NCBI GenBank assembly: GCA_038246575.1
Contig: JBBRVU010000019.1
Span: 1 to 37,482, forward strand
Origin: JACCUZ01 sp038246575
GTDB taxonomy: Bacteria; Actinomycetota; Actinomycetes; JACCUZ01
Direction: 5' to 3'
DNA length: 37,482 bases
The notes under the pieces were generated by a model. It was not told the DNA's origin. It searched no databases and was given only the letters and a program-made list of their open reading frames with translations. The translations under genes were made by a program, and so were the position numbers. How positions within the stretch are numbered: position 1 is the stretch's first letter; each line of letters begins with the position of its first letter. Shown one piece after another: positions 7,801-19,098 of this stretch.

Positions 7801-10377
7801 TCACGAGCCACCCGCCTCGGCCACGGCCGGGCTGTCGTCTGCCGCCGCGTCGGCAGCGGGCACCTCCCCGTCGGCGGCGTCCGGAACAGGCGATGCGGAC
7901 TTGGCGGCCGCTGCCGACTTCTTCGACGGCTTGGCGGGCTTGGGGCCTCCGCGGCCCTTGCTGTCGCGACCCGCGCCGTTGCCACGCTCGCTGCCGCCAC
8001 TGGGCTTGGCCTGCACCGGGTCGGTGCTGATGTGGTAGCCGCGGCCGTTGCAGGTCTCGCAGGTCTCCGAGAAGGCCTCGTGCAGCCCCTGTCCGATCCG
8101 TTTGCGGGTCATCTGGACCAGGCCGAGCGAGGTGACCTCGGCGACCTGGTGCTTGGTCCGGTCCCGACCGAGGCACTCCAGCAGCCGGCGCAGCACGAGG
8201 TCACGGTTGCTCTCGAGCACCATGTCGATGAAGTCGATGACGATGATCCCGCCGAGGTCACGCAGCCGCAGCTGCCGGACGATCTCCTCCGCGGCCTCCA
8301 GGTTGTTCTTGGTGACCGTCTCCTCGAGGTTGCCGCCCTGACCGGTGAACTTCCCGGTGTTGACGTCCACCACGATCATCGCCTCGGTGCGGTCGATGAT
8401 CAGGTATCCGCCACTGGGCAGCCACACCTTGCGGTCCAGCGCCTTGGTCAGCTGCTCATCGATGCGCTGCGCGGTGAAGACGTCCTGCTCCGAGGTCCAG
8501 CGGACCATCCGGTCCCGCAGGTCCGGGGCGACGTGCCCGACGTAGGGCTCGAGCACGTCCCAGGCCTCGTCGCCGGAGACCTCGAGCTTGGCGAAGTCCT
8601 CGTTGAAGATGTCGCGCACCACCCGGATCGTCAGATCCGGCTCGCTGTACAGCAGCTCGGGAGCCGATGCCTTGGTGGACTTCTTCTCGATGTCCTCCCA
8701 CTGCGCGGTCAAGCGTGCCACGTCCCGCGCCAGTGACTCCTCGCTGGCACCCTCGGCGGCCGTGCGCACGATGACGCCGGCCCCCTCGGGCACGACCTTC
8801 TTCAGGATGGCCTTGAGCCGGGCGCGCTCGGTCTCCGGGAGCTTGCGACTGATACCGGTCATCGAGCCACCGGGCACGTAGACCAAGAAGCGTCCGGCCA
8901 GGGAGATCTGGCTGGTCAAACGGGAGCCCTTGTGCCCGATCGGCTCCTTGGTGACCTGCACGAGCACCGAGTCGCCGGACTTCAGCGCCAGCTCGATCCG
9001 GCGTGGCTGCCCCTCGAGGCCTGCCGCGTCCCAGTTCACCTCGCCGGCATAGAGCACGGCGTTACGACCGCGACCGATGTCGACGAACGCAGCCTCCATC
9101 GACGGGAGCACGTTCTGCACCTTGCCGAGGTAGACGTTGCCGACCAGGCCGCTGTTCGCGGTCATGCTCACGTAGTGCTCGACGAGCACGTCGTCCTCGA
9201 GCACGGCGATCTGGGTGCGGGCCCCGTCCTGGCGCACGATCATCGAGCGGTCGACGGACTCGCGGCGAGCGAGGAACTCGGCCTCGGTGATCACCGAGGG
9301 ACGCTTGCGCCCGGCTTCCCGGCCCTCGCGGCGGCGCTGCTTCTTCGCCTCGAGCCGCGTCGAGCCCTTGACCGACCGAACGCCGTCGTCGTCCTCGGAC
9401 TTGTCCCGGGAGCGGTTGCGGCTGCGTGACTCGCGCACCCGCACGACGGTGTTGGGCGGGTCGTCGGGTCCGGACGCGCCCTCCTCGCCGGAGTCGCTGC
9501 CCGACCGGCGACGACGCCGCCGGCGACGGCGCGTGCCGTCACCTTCGTCCTCGGGCTGCTCCTCGTCTCCGGGGGCCGCCGTGCCTGCCTTGTCCCCTGC
9601 GGCCTGCCCGTCGCCGGAGTCGGCGTCGCCGTTCGCCTCGTCGTCGCTCTTGCTGCGGCCTCGTCGACCGCGGCCGCCCCTGCGGCGGCGCCGGCGAGTG
9701 CCGTCACCCTCGGCCTCGTCCGACTCGACGGTGCTCCCGGCACCGTCGGCAGCGGCAGCGTCGTCCTCGTCGGTTGCCTCGGAGCCGTCGCCGTCCGACG
9801 CCTTGTCGGGCGCCGCTGACTTGGCAGCGGCCCGGCGACGCCGCGGCGGCGCGTCGTCGACCGGGGGCTGGAAGAGGACACCCGGGGCCACGACTGCCGA
9901 CTGGTCGCCGTCAGTCGCGGAGCTGTCGTCGTCCGCGGTCGCGTCGCCGCCCAGCGGCGCAGCAGTGGCACCGCCGGCGCTCTTCTTGGCTGCCCGCTTG
10001 CGGGTGCGACGGGCGGGCGCTTCCTGGTCGACAGGCGCGTCGGTGCCAGCGGTGTCCGCCGAGTCTGCCGGGTCTGCTGTGTCGGGCGCCGCCGCGGCCG
10101 AGGTGGCTGCCGTCTTCTTCGAGGCGCGCTTGCGGGTCTTCTTGGCGGCAGGGGGTGCGTCGCCGGCCGCCTCACCGCTGGTGCTCGGCGCGCTCGACGC
10201 GGCAGCTGACGCCGCGGCCGGCTCGGTCACCGTGCTGGCCGGAGCCGGCGGACCGGCCGGTCGGCTGGCGGCTCGTCGACGACGGGGGCGGGCGGTGGTC
10301 CCGCCGGCTGAGCCGTCCGGGCTCTCTCCGCTGTCGGTGGTGCTGGTCTCTGTTGTGCTGGTGTCGTTCTCAAGCAT
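7801..10377 (-). CDS. rne: Ribonuclease E/G
   Basis: An 858-residue endoribonuclease for rRNA processing and mRNA turnover. Residues 1-360 are a low-complexity extension alternating Ala/Asp/Glu-rich and Arg-rich blocks (two copies of DGTRRRRRR), predicted disordered. The catalytic part begins near 365; the S1 domain is about 410-490 (GNVYLGKVQNVLPSMEAAFVDIG). The DNase-I-like site has VDVNTG (about 669) and DFIDM (about 713), supplying the two metal-binding Asp. CETCNGRG near 771 resembles the zinc-link cysteines. A Lys/Ala-rich tail follows. ATG at 10377 is preceded by GGAG at good spacing; an in-frame start at 10506 would add 43 unlikely residues. Upstream of rplU-rpmA-obg, as in mycobacteria. 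Confidence 0.95.
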   Translation of the reverse strand: MLENDTSTTETSTTDSGESPDGSAGGTTARPRRRRAASRPAGPPAPASTVTEPAAASAAASSAPSTSGEAAGDAPPAAKKTRKRASKKTAATSAAAAPDTADPADSADTAGTDAPVDQEAPARRTRKRAAKKSAGGATAAPLGGDATADDDSSATDGDQSAVVAPGVLFQPPVDDAPPRRRRAAAKSAAPDKASDGDGSEATDEDDAAAADGAGSTVESDEAEGDGTRRRRRRGGRGRRGRSKSDDEANGDADSGDGQAAGDKAGTAAPGDEEQPEDEGDGTRRRRRRRRRSGSDSGEEGASGPDDPPNTVVRVRESRSRNRSRDKSEDDDGVRSVKGSTRLEAKKQRRREGREAGRKRPSVITEAEFLARRESVDRSMIVRQDGARTQIAVLEDDVLVEHYVSMTANSGLVGNVYLGKVQNVLPSMEAAFVDIGRGRNAVLYAGEVNWDAAGLEGQPRRIELALKSGDSVLVQVTKEPIGHKGSRLTSQISLAGRFLVYVPGGSMTGISRKLPETERARLKAILKKVVPEGAGVIVRTAAEGASEESLARDVARLTAQWEDIEKKSTKASAPELLYSEPDLTIRVVRDIFNEDFAKLEVSGDEAWDVLEPYVGHVAPDLRDRMVRWTSEQDVFTAQRIDEQLTKALDRKVWLPSGGYLIIDRTEAMIVVDVNTGKFTGQGGNLEETVTKNNLEAAEEIVRQLRLRDLGGIIVIDFIDMVLESNRDLVLRRLLECLGRDRTKHQVAEVTSLGLVQMTRKRIGQGLHEAFSETCETCNGRGYHISTDPVQAKPSGGSERGNGAGRDSKGRGGPKPAKPSKKSAAAAKSASPVPDAADGEVPAADAAADDSPAVAEAGGS

Positions 10378-10488
10378 CCGGGTCTTCTCCCGTCGGTCCC
10401 CGGGCATATCCGCCGACCCCGCACCAGCGTCGCGTACGACCTGATGTGCCGAGCCGGACAGCGCCGCACAGGAACGTGTCGTGTCCGT

Positions 10489-10504
10489 GCCGCCGGTAGG
10501 CGGC
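10489..10504 (-). terminator. Short hairpin in the TIGR03936-rne gap
   Basis: The 189-bp gap between the TIGR03936 stop and the rne start holds a perfect 6-bp GC hairpin with a 4-base loop (10489-10494 with 10499-10504) and no clear -35/-10 pair. It could end the upstream operon or be part of the rne leader, which in other bacteria is a target of RNase E self-control. Weak evidence. Confidence 0.25.
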
Positions 10505-10566
10505 ATTCGAAGTCTGTGAGTGCGACGTCTCCCTCGCGCACCGCGATGTGCGGCGCGCGGCCGGGG

Positions 10567-11361
10567 TCAGCCGCCGACAGCGCCCCGGTCCGGTGCCAGT
10601 GGATCGGACACCGTTCCGGCCAGCTCGTCGAGCGGGCCCTGCGCCAGCCGCACGACCGCGGGGGTCGAGGGCGGCGCGAGGTCGCCGATCTGTGCGAGTC
10701 CGGCGAGGACGTCATCGGGTCGTACAGCCGGTGTGACGTGCCGGACGACCAGGTGAAGTATCGCACACGGTGACCCCCCGGGTCCCGGAACGCGCGGAGA
10801 GCGCGCCTCGGCGACCACGGTCAGGGACACCACGGGAGCGCGTGCGTCGAAGGTCCGCAGCCCGTTTTTGGTCATCCGGGAGACCTCGGCCCGCTCGGCA
10901 GCGAGAAAGGCGGCGGCGGCCGCCTCGGCCGCTGCCGGGGCCACCCCGTCGAGGTGGATCTCCCAGACCGAGGCGTCCAGCCGATCCGACAAGCTTGATG
11001 CCTTGACGTTTGCGGGAGGTGGGGCCACCTCGACCACCTCGAGAACGTCGAGGTCGCTGGGCAGCGACGCGTCCAGGGCCGCCCGCAGCCGCTCGGGGTC
11101 GCAGCGCTGGGCCAACCCGATCTCCAGGTACTCCGCCTCGCTCGCAACCCCGGTCGGCGCCGCCCCCGCGTAGCTCACCTTGGGATGCGGCGAGAACCCG
11201 GCCGAGTAGGCCATCGGCACCGCCGCCCGGCGCAGCGCCCGCTCGAACGCCCGCTGGAAGTCCCGATGGCTGGAGAACCGGAGCCGGCCGCGCTTGGTGT
11301 AGTGGACCCGCAGGCGCTGCACGGTGGGGGGCGGCGGCGGCCCGTCGGGCTTACGCGCCAT
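10567..11361 (-). CDS. TIGR03936 family protein (DUF2344, radical-SAM-linked)
   Basis: A 264-residue protein of the TIGR03936/DUF2344 family. The conserved start RLRVHYTKRGRLRFSSHRDF (about 16-35) and the motif AYSAGFSPHPKVSYAGA (about 52-68) are diagnostic. ASEAEYLEIGL and a ferredoxin-like middle region follow. The family always travels with, or is fused to, a B12-binding-type radical SAM protein (TIGR03960), here two genes upstream. The molecular function is not established; a link to tRNA or RNA modification is only a guess. The ATG at 11361 overlaps the end of the upstream gene by 11 bases. Confidence 0.9.
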   Translation of the reverse strand: MARKPDGPPPPPTVQRLRVHYTKRGRLRFSSHRDFQRAFERALRRAAVPMAYSAGFSPHPKVSYAGAAPTGVASEAEYLEIGLAQRCDPERLRAALDASLPSDLDVLEVVEVAPPPANVKASSLSDRLDASVWEIHLDGVAPAAAEAAAAAFLAAERAEVSRMTKNGLRTFDARAPVVSLTVVAEARSPRVPGPGGSPCAILHLVVRHVTPAVRPDDVLAGLAQIGDLAPPSTPAVVRLAQGPLDELAGTVSDPLAPDRGAVGG

Positions 11362-12051
11362 TGGTGGCTCCCGTGCGGACGCCCGACAGTGTCGCGCTCG
11401 ACAGGACCACGGGGAGGGTCAGCGGCCCGGTGGTGGTCTGCCGGTGCTCGTAGCGGACCACGCAGGCCTTGTCGGCGACGAAAGCTCCCAGGACGGTCGA
11501 CCGGTGCGCGTCCACCCACGCCACCAGCGCGGCCGGGGCCAGGATCGGCCCGGTGAAGTGCAGCAGGCTCGACCACCAGGCGTCGCCGCGGTAGTCGGCC
11601 AGATAGCGGTCAGGCAGGAGGGAAGCGAGGCGGGCGCGAAGCCCGGCGGCTGCGCCGTCGGCGGGCGTGCCCACGGCTGCCACTCCCCCAGGCGTCAGGA
11701 TGACGCCGGTCATCGCGAAGCCGACCGGACGCGATGATCCGCCAGCTTCGCGCAGCGCGGCGTCGTACCTCGCGAGGTCGGGGTCGTCGACCCGGATCGG
11801 CTCGCGGTAGGGCTCGAGGTCTCGCACCGTCAGGTGCGAGCTGGCGCGGTCCCCGGTGCGCCAGTGGCCGGGGCCGGCCAGAGCGGCCGCCTCATCGGTG
11901 ACGGCCGCCAGCCGGTCCGCAGTCGCCTCATCCGGACGCACGATGACCGACAACCCCCAGCGCGCCCTGGCGGGGGTCGGCGGGACGTCAGCTCTGGTCC
12001 GGCCGGCCAGCACGGCCGTCCTGCCGAGGCCGTGCAGGTCGTCGGTGCTGG

Positions 12052-12055
<4 letters not shown>
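11351..12055 (-). CDS. 2H phosphoesterase-like protein (2'-5' RNA ligase / cyclic phosphodiesterase fold)
   Basis: A 234-residue soluble protein. Two HxT motifs, HLTV (about 87-90) and HFTG (about 180-183), are spaced as in 2H phosphoesterases, where the two His act on 2'-3' or 2'-5' cyclic/linked phosphates. The preceding strand RWGLSVIVRPDEATADRL and the strand MTGVILTPGGVAAVG fit the duplicated beta-alpha fold of that superfamily. It is unnamed in most actinobacteria, and the assignment is from motifs only. The GTG at 12055 overlaps the stop of the radical SAM gene by 4 bases (GTGA), so the two are probably coupled. Longer readings of this frame extend into the radical SAM gene and are artefacts. 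Confidence 0.65.
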
Positions 12056-14037
<1,982 letters not shown>

Positions 14038-14112
14038 GGCGACGGACCTTCTTCCGAGGACGACGAGGGGACCATCCAGGGTAACCCCGCTCGTCCGACC
14101 GGGCGACGACGC

Positions 14113-15300
14113 TCAGACGTAGCGGCGCATGTGCACGTTCTGCAGCAGCCCGATCGCGACCAGGCCGGCGAACATCGAGGAGCCGCCGTAGGACACGAAC
14201 GGCAGCGGGACCCCGGTCACGGGCATGATCCCAAGGGTCATCCCGACGTTCTCGAAGGTCTGGAACGCGAACCAGCACAGGATCCCGGTCGCCACCAGCC
14301 GGCCGAACAGGTCCTCGGCCTGCAGCGCGATGCGTCCGGCCCGCCAGAGCACGAAGCCCAGCAGGGCCACCACGGCAGCGGCGCCGACGAAGCCGAGCTC
14401 CTCGCCCGCGACGGTGAAGATGAAGTCGGTCTGCTGCGCGGGCACGAACCGGCCCTGGGTCTGCTGGCCCTGGAAGAGACCCTGGCCGTCCAGACCGCCG
14501 GACCCGATGGCGATCTGGGCCTGCCGGACGTTGTAGCCGACACCCTTGGGATCGACGCTCGGGTCGTAGAACGCCCGGAAGCGGTCGAGCTGGTAGTCCT
14601 TGAGCAGCCCGGCCTGCACGGCCACGACCGCGACGAGGACCGCTGCGACCAGCAGCCCGACCACCCAGCGGATGGGGGCGCCGGACACCGCGACGAGCCC
14701 CAGCACCATGGCGCTGATCACCATGGCCGTGCCGAGGTCGGGCTGCAGCATGACAAGCCCGAGCGGGATCGCGCCGACGACGAGGGCGATCACCACGTCG
14801 ACGTCGCGGGGTTCGGTCTCGCCGTCCCGGGTCTCGGCGAGGAGCATGGACATGCCCACGACCAGGGCCACCTTGGCCAGCTCGGAAGGCTGCACCGAGA
14901 ACCCGGCGGGCAGCACGATCCACGAGTGGGAGCCGTTGATCGTGGTGCCCAGGGGGGACAGCACGGCAACGAGGCCGCCCAGCGACAGCAGGTAGAGAAC
15001 GGGCGCGTAGGCGCGCAGCATCCGGTAGTCGAACACCGACGCGACGACCGCCAAAACGAGCCCGATCGTCACGTTGAGGGCGTGCTTCTTCAGGAACGCC
15101 TGCGGGTCGCCGCCTGTGTCGATGGCGGCGGCACGGGTGGCGGACCACACGAGGGCGCCACCGATCACGCACAGCCCGAGGACGGCGAACAGCAGGCTCC
15201 AGTCCACCCGGCGCAACGCCGAGTCGCGGCGCAACAGCCGAGCGGTGCGCCGCTGCGGGGGAACGGTGTAGCTCAGTGGTCGAAGGCCGGACGTCGTCAT
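14113..15300 (-). CDS. rodA: SEDS peptidoglycan glycosyltransferase RodA
   Basis: A 395-residue polytopic membrane protein of the SEDS (FtsW/RodA) family. It polymerises lipid II into glycan strands in the elongation complex with its partner class B PBP. About ten hydrophobic helices start after a basic N-terminus (LLRRDSALRRVDWSLLFAVL). Family marks are FSVQPSELAKVALV, QPDLGTAMV, the pore-loop region QAQIAIGSGGLDGQGLFQG, FIFTVAGEELGFVGA and PLPFVSYGGSSMF near the end. The ATG overlaps the mrdA stop by 4 bases, tying it to that PBP. This context makes it RodA rather than FtsW. Confidence 0.95.
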   Translation of the reverse strand: MTTSGLRPLSYTVPPQRRTARLLRRDSALRRVDWSLLFAVLGLCVIGGALVWSATRAAAIDTGGDPQAFLKKHALNVTIGLVLAVVASVFDYRMLRAYAPVLYLLSLGGLVAVLSPLGTTINGSHSWIVLPAGFSVQPSELAKVALVVGMSMLLAETRDGETEPRDVDVVIALVVGAIPLGLVMLQPDLGTAMVISAMVLGLVAVSGAPIRWVVGLLVAAVLVAVVAVQAGLLKDYQLDRFRAFYDPSVDPKGVGYNVRQAQIAIGSGGLDGQGLFQGQQTQGRFVPAQQTDFIFTVAGEELGFVGAAAVVALLGFVLWRAGRIALQAEDLFGRLVATGILCWFAFQTFENVGMTLGIMPVTGVPLPFVSYGGSSMFAGLVAIGLLQNVHMRRYV

Positions 15301-17537
15301 CTGCCACCTCCGGGACCGTCACGGCGCAGGGTCACGTCGGGCACCCGGGCGGCCTGCGACCGCGGGGCGGCCGGCCGGTCCGGCTGGACGACGGTGCCGT
15401 CGGGGCGCACGACCGGCAGCTTCGCGCTCGGACTGCCACCCGGCGGGCTGGCCTTGGCCAGATCGACCTTCGAGCCGGTGATGCCGAAGAGCTTCTTGTA
15501 CAGCTCCGCGACCGACGGGCCCGAGATGCCCGAGCCGGTGCCGCCCTGGGACACCATCATCACCACGGCATACCTCGGTCTGTCGGCCGGCGCGAACGAC
15601 GCGAACCACGACGTCGTCTGCTTGCCGTAGACCTCACCGGTGCCGGTCTTGGTCGCGACCGGGAGCTTGGCCAACGGGAACTGCGCACGGGCGAAGGGGC
15701 CGTAGCCCGTGCCGGACTCGGTGACCGTGCGCAGCGCGTGGCGCAACCAGTCCAGCGTTTCCTTCTTCACGGGGAGCTTGCCGGCAGGCTCGGGCTCGAT
15801 CCGGCGGACCAGCCTCCCGTCGGGTGTCATGACCGCCTTGCCGATGTGGGGTGTCACGACGGTCCCCCCGTTGGCGACGGCCGCGTAGACCCGGGCCATC
15901 TGCAGCGGGGTCGTCGTGGTGTCGCCCTGCCCGATGGCGAAGTTCGCCGCGTCACCGCCGCGGTAGGCGTAGCCGTCGACGCAGTTCTCCCGCGACAGCT
16001 GCAACAGGTAGTCCGCCCGTCGTGGGTCCTTGCGCGCCACGTCGGGGTAGCCCGTCTTCGCCTTTGCGCAGTAGAAGTCCTTCGTCGCCTTCCAGTACGC
16101 CCGCTTCCAGGCCCGGTCGGCGATCCGGCCGCTGGCCTCGCCCGGCAGGTCGAGACCCGTCCGTTTGCCGAGCCCGTACGCCTTGGCCATCTCGGTGAAC
16201 GGGTCCTTGGCGCTCTTCTTGGCGTTGAGCCCGCCCATCCGCAACCACGTCTCGTAGGCGAACTTGTAGAACACCGTGTCGCACGAGACCTGGATGGCAC
16301 GCAGCATGGAGATCGTGCCGTAGCCCTGCGACTCGTAGTTTCGCTTGGGCGCGCCCCCGATCGAGTAGGACGACGGGCAGGGGTAGGACCGGTCGACCGA
16401 GTAGCCCGCACGAACCGCCGCGGGCAGAGTCACTGCCTTGAACGTCGACGCCGGCGCGAACTCTCCTTGGAAGGCGCGCGACTGGTTCGGGTAGTTGTTC
16501 TTCTTGCTGCTGATCAACTTGTAGTCCTTGGTGCTGATGCCGCCGACCCAGATGTTCGGGTTGTATGTCGGGTAGCTCGCCATCGCGACGATGCCGCCGG
16601 TCTTGACGTCCAGCACCACGACGGCGCCAGAGTCGGCCTTCAGCTTGGTGGCGTAGCCCTTGTTGATGTCACCGGTCTGGCGCGCCCGGGTGATCGCGGC
16701 GCGCAGCTGCTTCTCCGCCTCGGCCTGCACGTCGGCATCGATGGTGGTGACGAGATAGTTGCCGGCGGTGGGCAGGGTCTCCGAGACCGTGCCGCTCACA
16801 CCGCCACGGTGATCGACCGACAGGACCCGGACGCCGGGCTTGCCCCGCAGATCGGCGTCGTACTCGCGCTCGAGCCCCGACCGGCCGATCAGGTCGGTGC
16901 GCTGCAGCACCGTTTCGGCTGTGGGGCTGGTGCCAGCCGTCCGGTCCGCTGCACGTTGGGCGAGCTCCTCGTCGGTGACCGGCCCGAGATATCCCAGCTC
17001 GTGGGCCGCGTTGGCGCCGAGCGGCTGCGGGTACTCCCGCACGGAGGCCAGCTCGGCCGTCACCCCGGGAAAGTCCTCACGCCGCTCCATGATCTGAAGC
17101 GCCATCTGGGTGCTCGCCTCGGTGGTCAGCGGGATCGGCTGGTAGGGCGACCCGTTGAAGCAGCGCGGCGACGGCGGCGCGCCCTCCGATCCGCACAGCC
17201 GGGTCTTCTCCCAGACCGCGTCCGGCGGCTCTCCGATGACCTTGGCGACCTTCGTCACCAGCTCCCGCCCACCGTCACGTTGACGGAGCATGGCGGTGCG
17301 GCTGATGGAGACGACCAGGGCCGTCCGGTTGCGCGCCAGCGGCCGCCCGCGGGAGTCCAGGATCATCCCGCGGGCAGCCGGGGTGACGATCGCCCTGGTG
17401 CCGTTCTCGGCAGCGGCCGACTTGTAGTTCTCCGACGAGACGACCTGGACGTACCAGAGCCGACCGAGCAGGGTCGCCATCAACGACAGCACGAGAACCT
17501 GCAGCACCACGAGACGCAGCCGCGAGCGCTCGCTCAC
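15297..17537 (-). CDS. mrdA: Penicillin-binding protein 2 (class B, elongation)
   Basis: A 746-residue class B PBP, the transpeptidase partner of RodA. One N-terminal transmembrane helix (LRLVVLQVLVLSLMATLLGRLWYVQVV) anchors it. The dimerisation domain includes ARGMILDSRGRPLARN and GRSGLEREYD. The transpeptidase domain has the SxxK motif STFK (near 366), a second motif reading SCD where SxN is usual, and KTGTGE (near 630). Several Cys in the extracellular part (RLCGSEG, RCFNG, YPCPSS, FYCAKA, ENCVDG) could form disulfides; similar insertions occur in other actinobacteria. The Pro-rich tail is low complexity. The GTG start is 34 nt after mreD. Confidence 0.95.
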   Translation of the reverse strand: MSERSRLRLVVLQVLVLSLMATLLGRLWYVQVVSSENYKSAAAENGTRAIVTPAARGMILDSRGRPLARNRTALVVSISRTAMLRQRDGGRELVTKVAKVIGEPPDAVWEKTRLCGSEGAPPSPRCFNGSPYQPIPLTTEASTQMALQIMERREDFPGVTAELASVREYPQPLGANAAHELGYLGPVTDEELAQRAADRTAGTSPTAETVLQRTDLIGRSGLEREYDADLRGKPGVRVLSVDHRGGVSGTVSETLPTAGNYLVTTIDADVQAEAEKQLRAAITRARQTGDINKGYATKLKADSGAVVVLDVKTGGIVAMASYPTYNPNIWVGGISTKDYKLISSKKNNYPNQSRAFQGEFAPASTFKAVTLPAAVRAGYSVDRSYPCPSSYSIGGAPKRNYESQGYGTISMLRAIQVSCDTVFYKFAYETWLRMGGLNAKKSAKDPFTEMAKAYGLGKRTGLDLPGEASGRIADRAWKRAYWKATKDFYCAKAKTGYPDVARKDPRRADYLLQLSRENCVDGYAYRGGDAANFAIGQGDTTTTPLQMARVYAAVANGGTVVTPHIGKAVMTPDGRLVRRIEPEPAGKLPVKKETLDWLRHALRTVTESGTGYGPFARAQFPLAKLPVATKTGTGEVYGKQTTSWFASFAPADRPRYAVVMMVSQGGTGSGISGPSVAELYKKLFGITGSKVDLAKASPPGGSPSAKLPVVRPDGTVVQPDRPAAPRSQAARVPDVTLRRDGPGGGR

Positions 17538-17571
17538 CCTCGTCCCCCCGATCGCGTAGCCCGGACCGCGC

Positions 17572-18081
17572 TCACCAGGCCGGCTCCGGCTCGCCGCGCT
17601 GGATCACGGCCAGCAGGGCAGGGAGGGCGAAGGCGCTGAGGATCACATCGTAGGCAACGGCGGAGGGCAACAGCCGGCTCACTGCCGGCCACGTCACTGA
17701 CGTGTCAGCCATCAGCGCGCCGAGCCCCGCGTACAGCAGCACGGAGCCGAGCGCGGCGACCGCAACGACGGCCAGCGGCACGAACACCGAGCGCCGGGTC
17801 TCGCCCTGGGCCATGCCGGCGAGGTAGCCGACCACGGTGAGGACCAGCGCCCAGCGGCCGATCTCATGGTCGGCCGGAGGCACGAGGTCCACGGTGAGCC
17901 CAGCCGCGAACCCGGCGGCGAGCCCGAAGGTCGAACCGTGCCCCAGCGCGAGAGCCACCACCACCAGCAGCACCAGGTCCGGGGTCGCGCCGGGGAGCGG
18001 AAGCCGGGACAGCATCGTCACCTGGACGACCACGGCCACGACGAGGAGGGCGACGGTGATCAGGACTCGGGTGTAGGGCAT
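17572..18081 (-). CDS. mreD: Rod shape-determining protein MreD
   Basis: A 169-residue integral membrane protein with about five to six hydrophobic helices (VLITVALLVVAVVVQVTML, ATPDLVLLVVVALALGHGS, WALVLTVVGYLAGMAQG). The early motif PDLVLL and the FGLAAGFAAGLTVDL segment match MreD. MreD forms part of the elongasome with MreC and RodA/PBP2 in the cytoplasmic membrane. The ATG at 18081 is one base after the mreC stop. The sequence is short and low in conserved polar residues, so the call rests on context as well as hydropathy. Confidence 0.9.
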   Translation of the reverse strand: MPYTRVLITVALLVVAVVVQVTMLSRLPLPGATPDLVLLVVVALALGHGSTFGLAAGFAAGLTVDLVPPADHEIGRWALVLTVVGYLAGMAQGETRRSVFVPLAVVAVAALGSVLLYAGLGALMADTSVTWPAVSRLLPSAVAYDVILSAFALPALLAVIQRGEPEPAW

Positions 18082-18082
18082 G

Positions 18083-19029
18083 TCAGCCGCCCTGCTTCGA
18101 CTTCTGCTTGGCGGCCGGCTTAGGAGTGACCGTGACGGTCACTGTCGGTCGCGGCGTCGACTCCGGCCGCGGTGGCAGCACGGCGTCGCGCGGGTCCTTG
18201 CGCGGCGGCTCGACGACCACGCCGACCAGGTCCAGGGCGCTGAAGTCGACGTAAGGATCGACGGTGGCCGTGCGGGTCTGTGACCCCGGCGAGCCCTGCA
18301 CACTGCGCACCTCCCCGACGGGGACGCCTGGCACGTAGGGCGTGTCCCCCTGCGAGCCGAACGTCACGAGCCGGTCACCGCGCTCCACCGTGGACTGGCC
18401 GTCGAGCAGGCGCAGGTCGAAGAGGTCGCTCATGCCCTGTCCCGTCGTGAAGCCCACCTCGAGGGAGGCTTCGAGCCGAACCCCCACCGACGAGTCGGGG
18501 TCGATGGCCAGCAGCACCGTGGCCGTCGACGGCCCGGCCGTCTTCACCCGGCCGACCAGGCCGTCGCCGTTGAGCACGCTCATGTCGGCGCGGACCCCGT
18601 CGCGGGTGCCGGCGTCGATGGTCACCGTCCAGGAGAACGTCTGGGCGGCCCCGATGGCGATCACCTGGGCCGGGACGATGCGGTACCTCCCGGCACCGGT
18701 GGGCGCAGCAGCCCGTCCAGCTCCGCCGCCCGCTTCCGGTCGAGGGCACCGGTGCGCATCTGGCGGGTCAGCTCCTCGTTCTCCCGGCGCAGCCTGGTGA
18801 GCGAGTCGCCGTTCTCGCCGAGGCTGGACACCTTCGTCACGGCGTCGCCGACCGGCCGGGCGATGGCGGCGGCCACCTGCTCGACAGGTCCGAACACCGC
18901 GGCAGCCACTGAGCGCAGACCGCCCAGCGGTGAGCGATCACCACCGCGATAGTCGAGCGTGATCAGACCGAGCGACGTGACCAGCAGCAGCGCCAGCAGC
19001 ACCCGGGTGCGACGGGTGTCCTTGTTCAT
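18083..19029 (-). CDS. mreC: Rod shape-determining protein MreC, interrupted by a one-base frameshift
   Basis: MreC is a periplasm-facing scaffold of the elongasome. The first part (19029 down to 18661) gives the N-terminal helix VLLALLLVTSLGLITLDY, a coiled-coil region (LTRLRRENEELTRQMRTGALDRKRAAELDGLL) and then garbage ending RPR*. The second part, in the -1 frame, continues IVPAQVIAIGAAQTFSWTVT and the MreC beta-barrels (SVLNGDGLVGRV, GMSDLFDLRLLDG) to the stop at 18083. One extra base in the G run at 18701-18703 (plus strand) would join them as LLRPTGAGRYRIVPAQ, the expected family text. A GTG at 18664 overlaps the first stop and could restart translation, giving a 193-residue C-terminal piece. 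Sequencing error is the simplest explanation. Confidence 0.85.
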
Positions 19030-19098
19030 GGTGCCTGGTTCATGCCGCGGTGGTCGTCACGTCAGCGTCGCCGTCACGGCAAGCGTGACGTCCCCCGC

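Noticed and set aside
9500..9720. Tandem DNA repeat in rne
   Set aside because: The repeats reflect Arg/Asp codon runs in a low-complexity protein arm rather than an independent repeat element.
15276..17639. Long plus-strand open frame opposite mrdA
   Set aside because: Complement of a clear PBP2; composition is typical of an antisense shadow.
18661..18710. Programmed -1 ribosomal frameshift in mreC
   Set aside because: No X-XXY-YYZ slippery heptamer and no obvious downstream structure at the site; a lost base in a G run explains it more simply.
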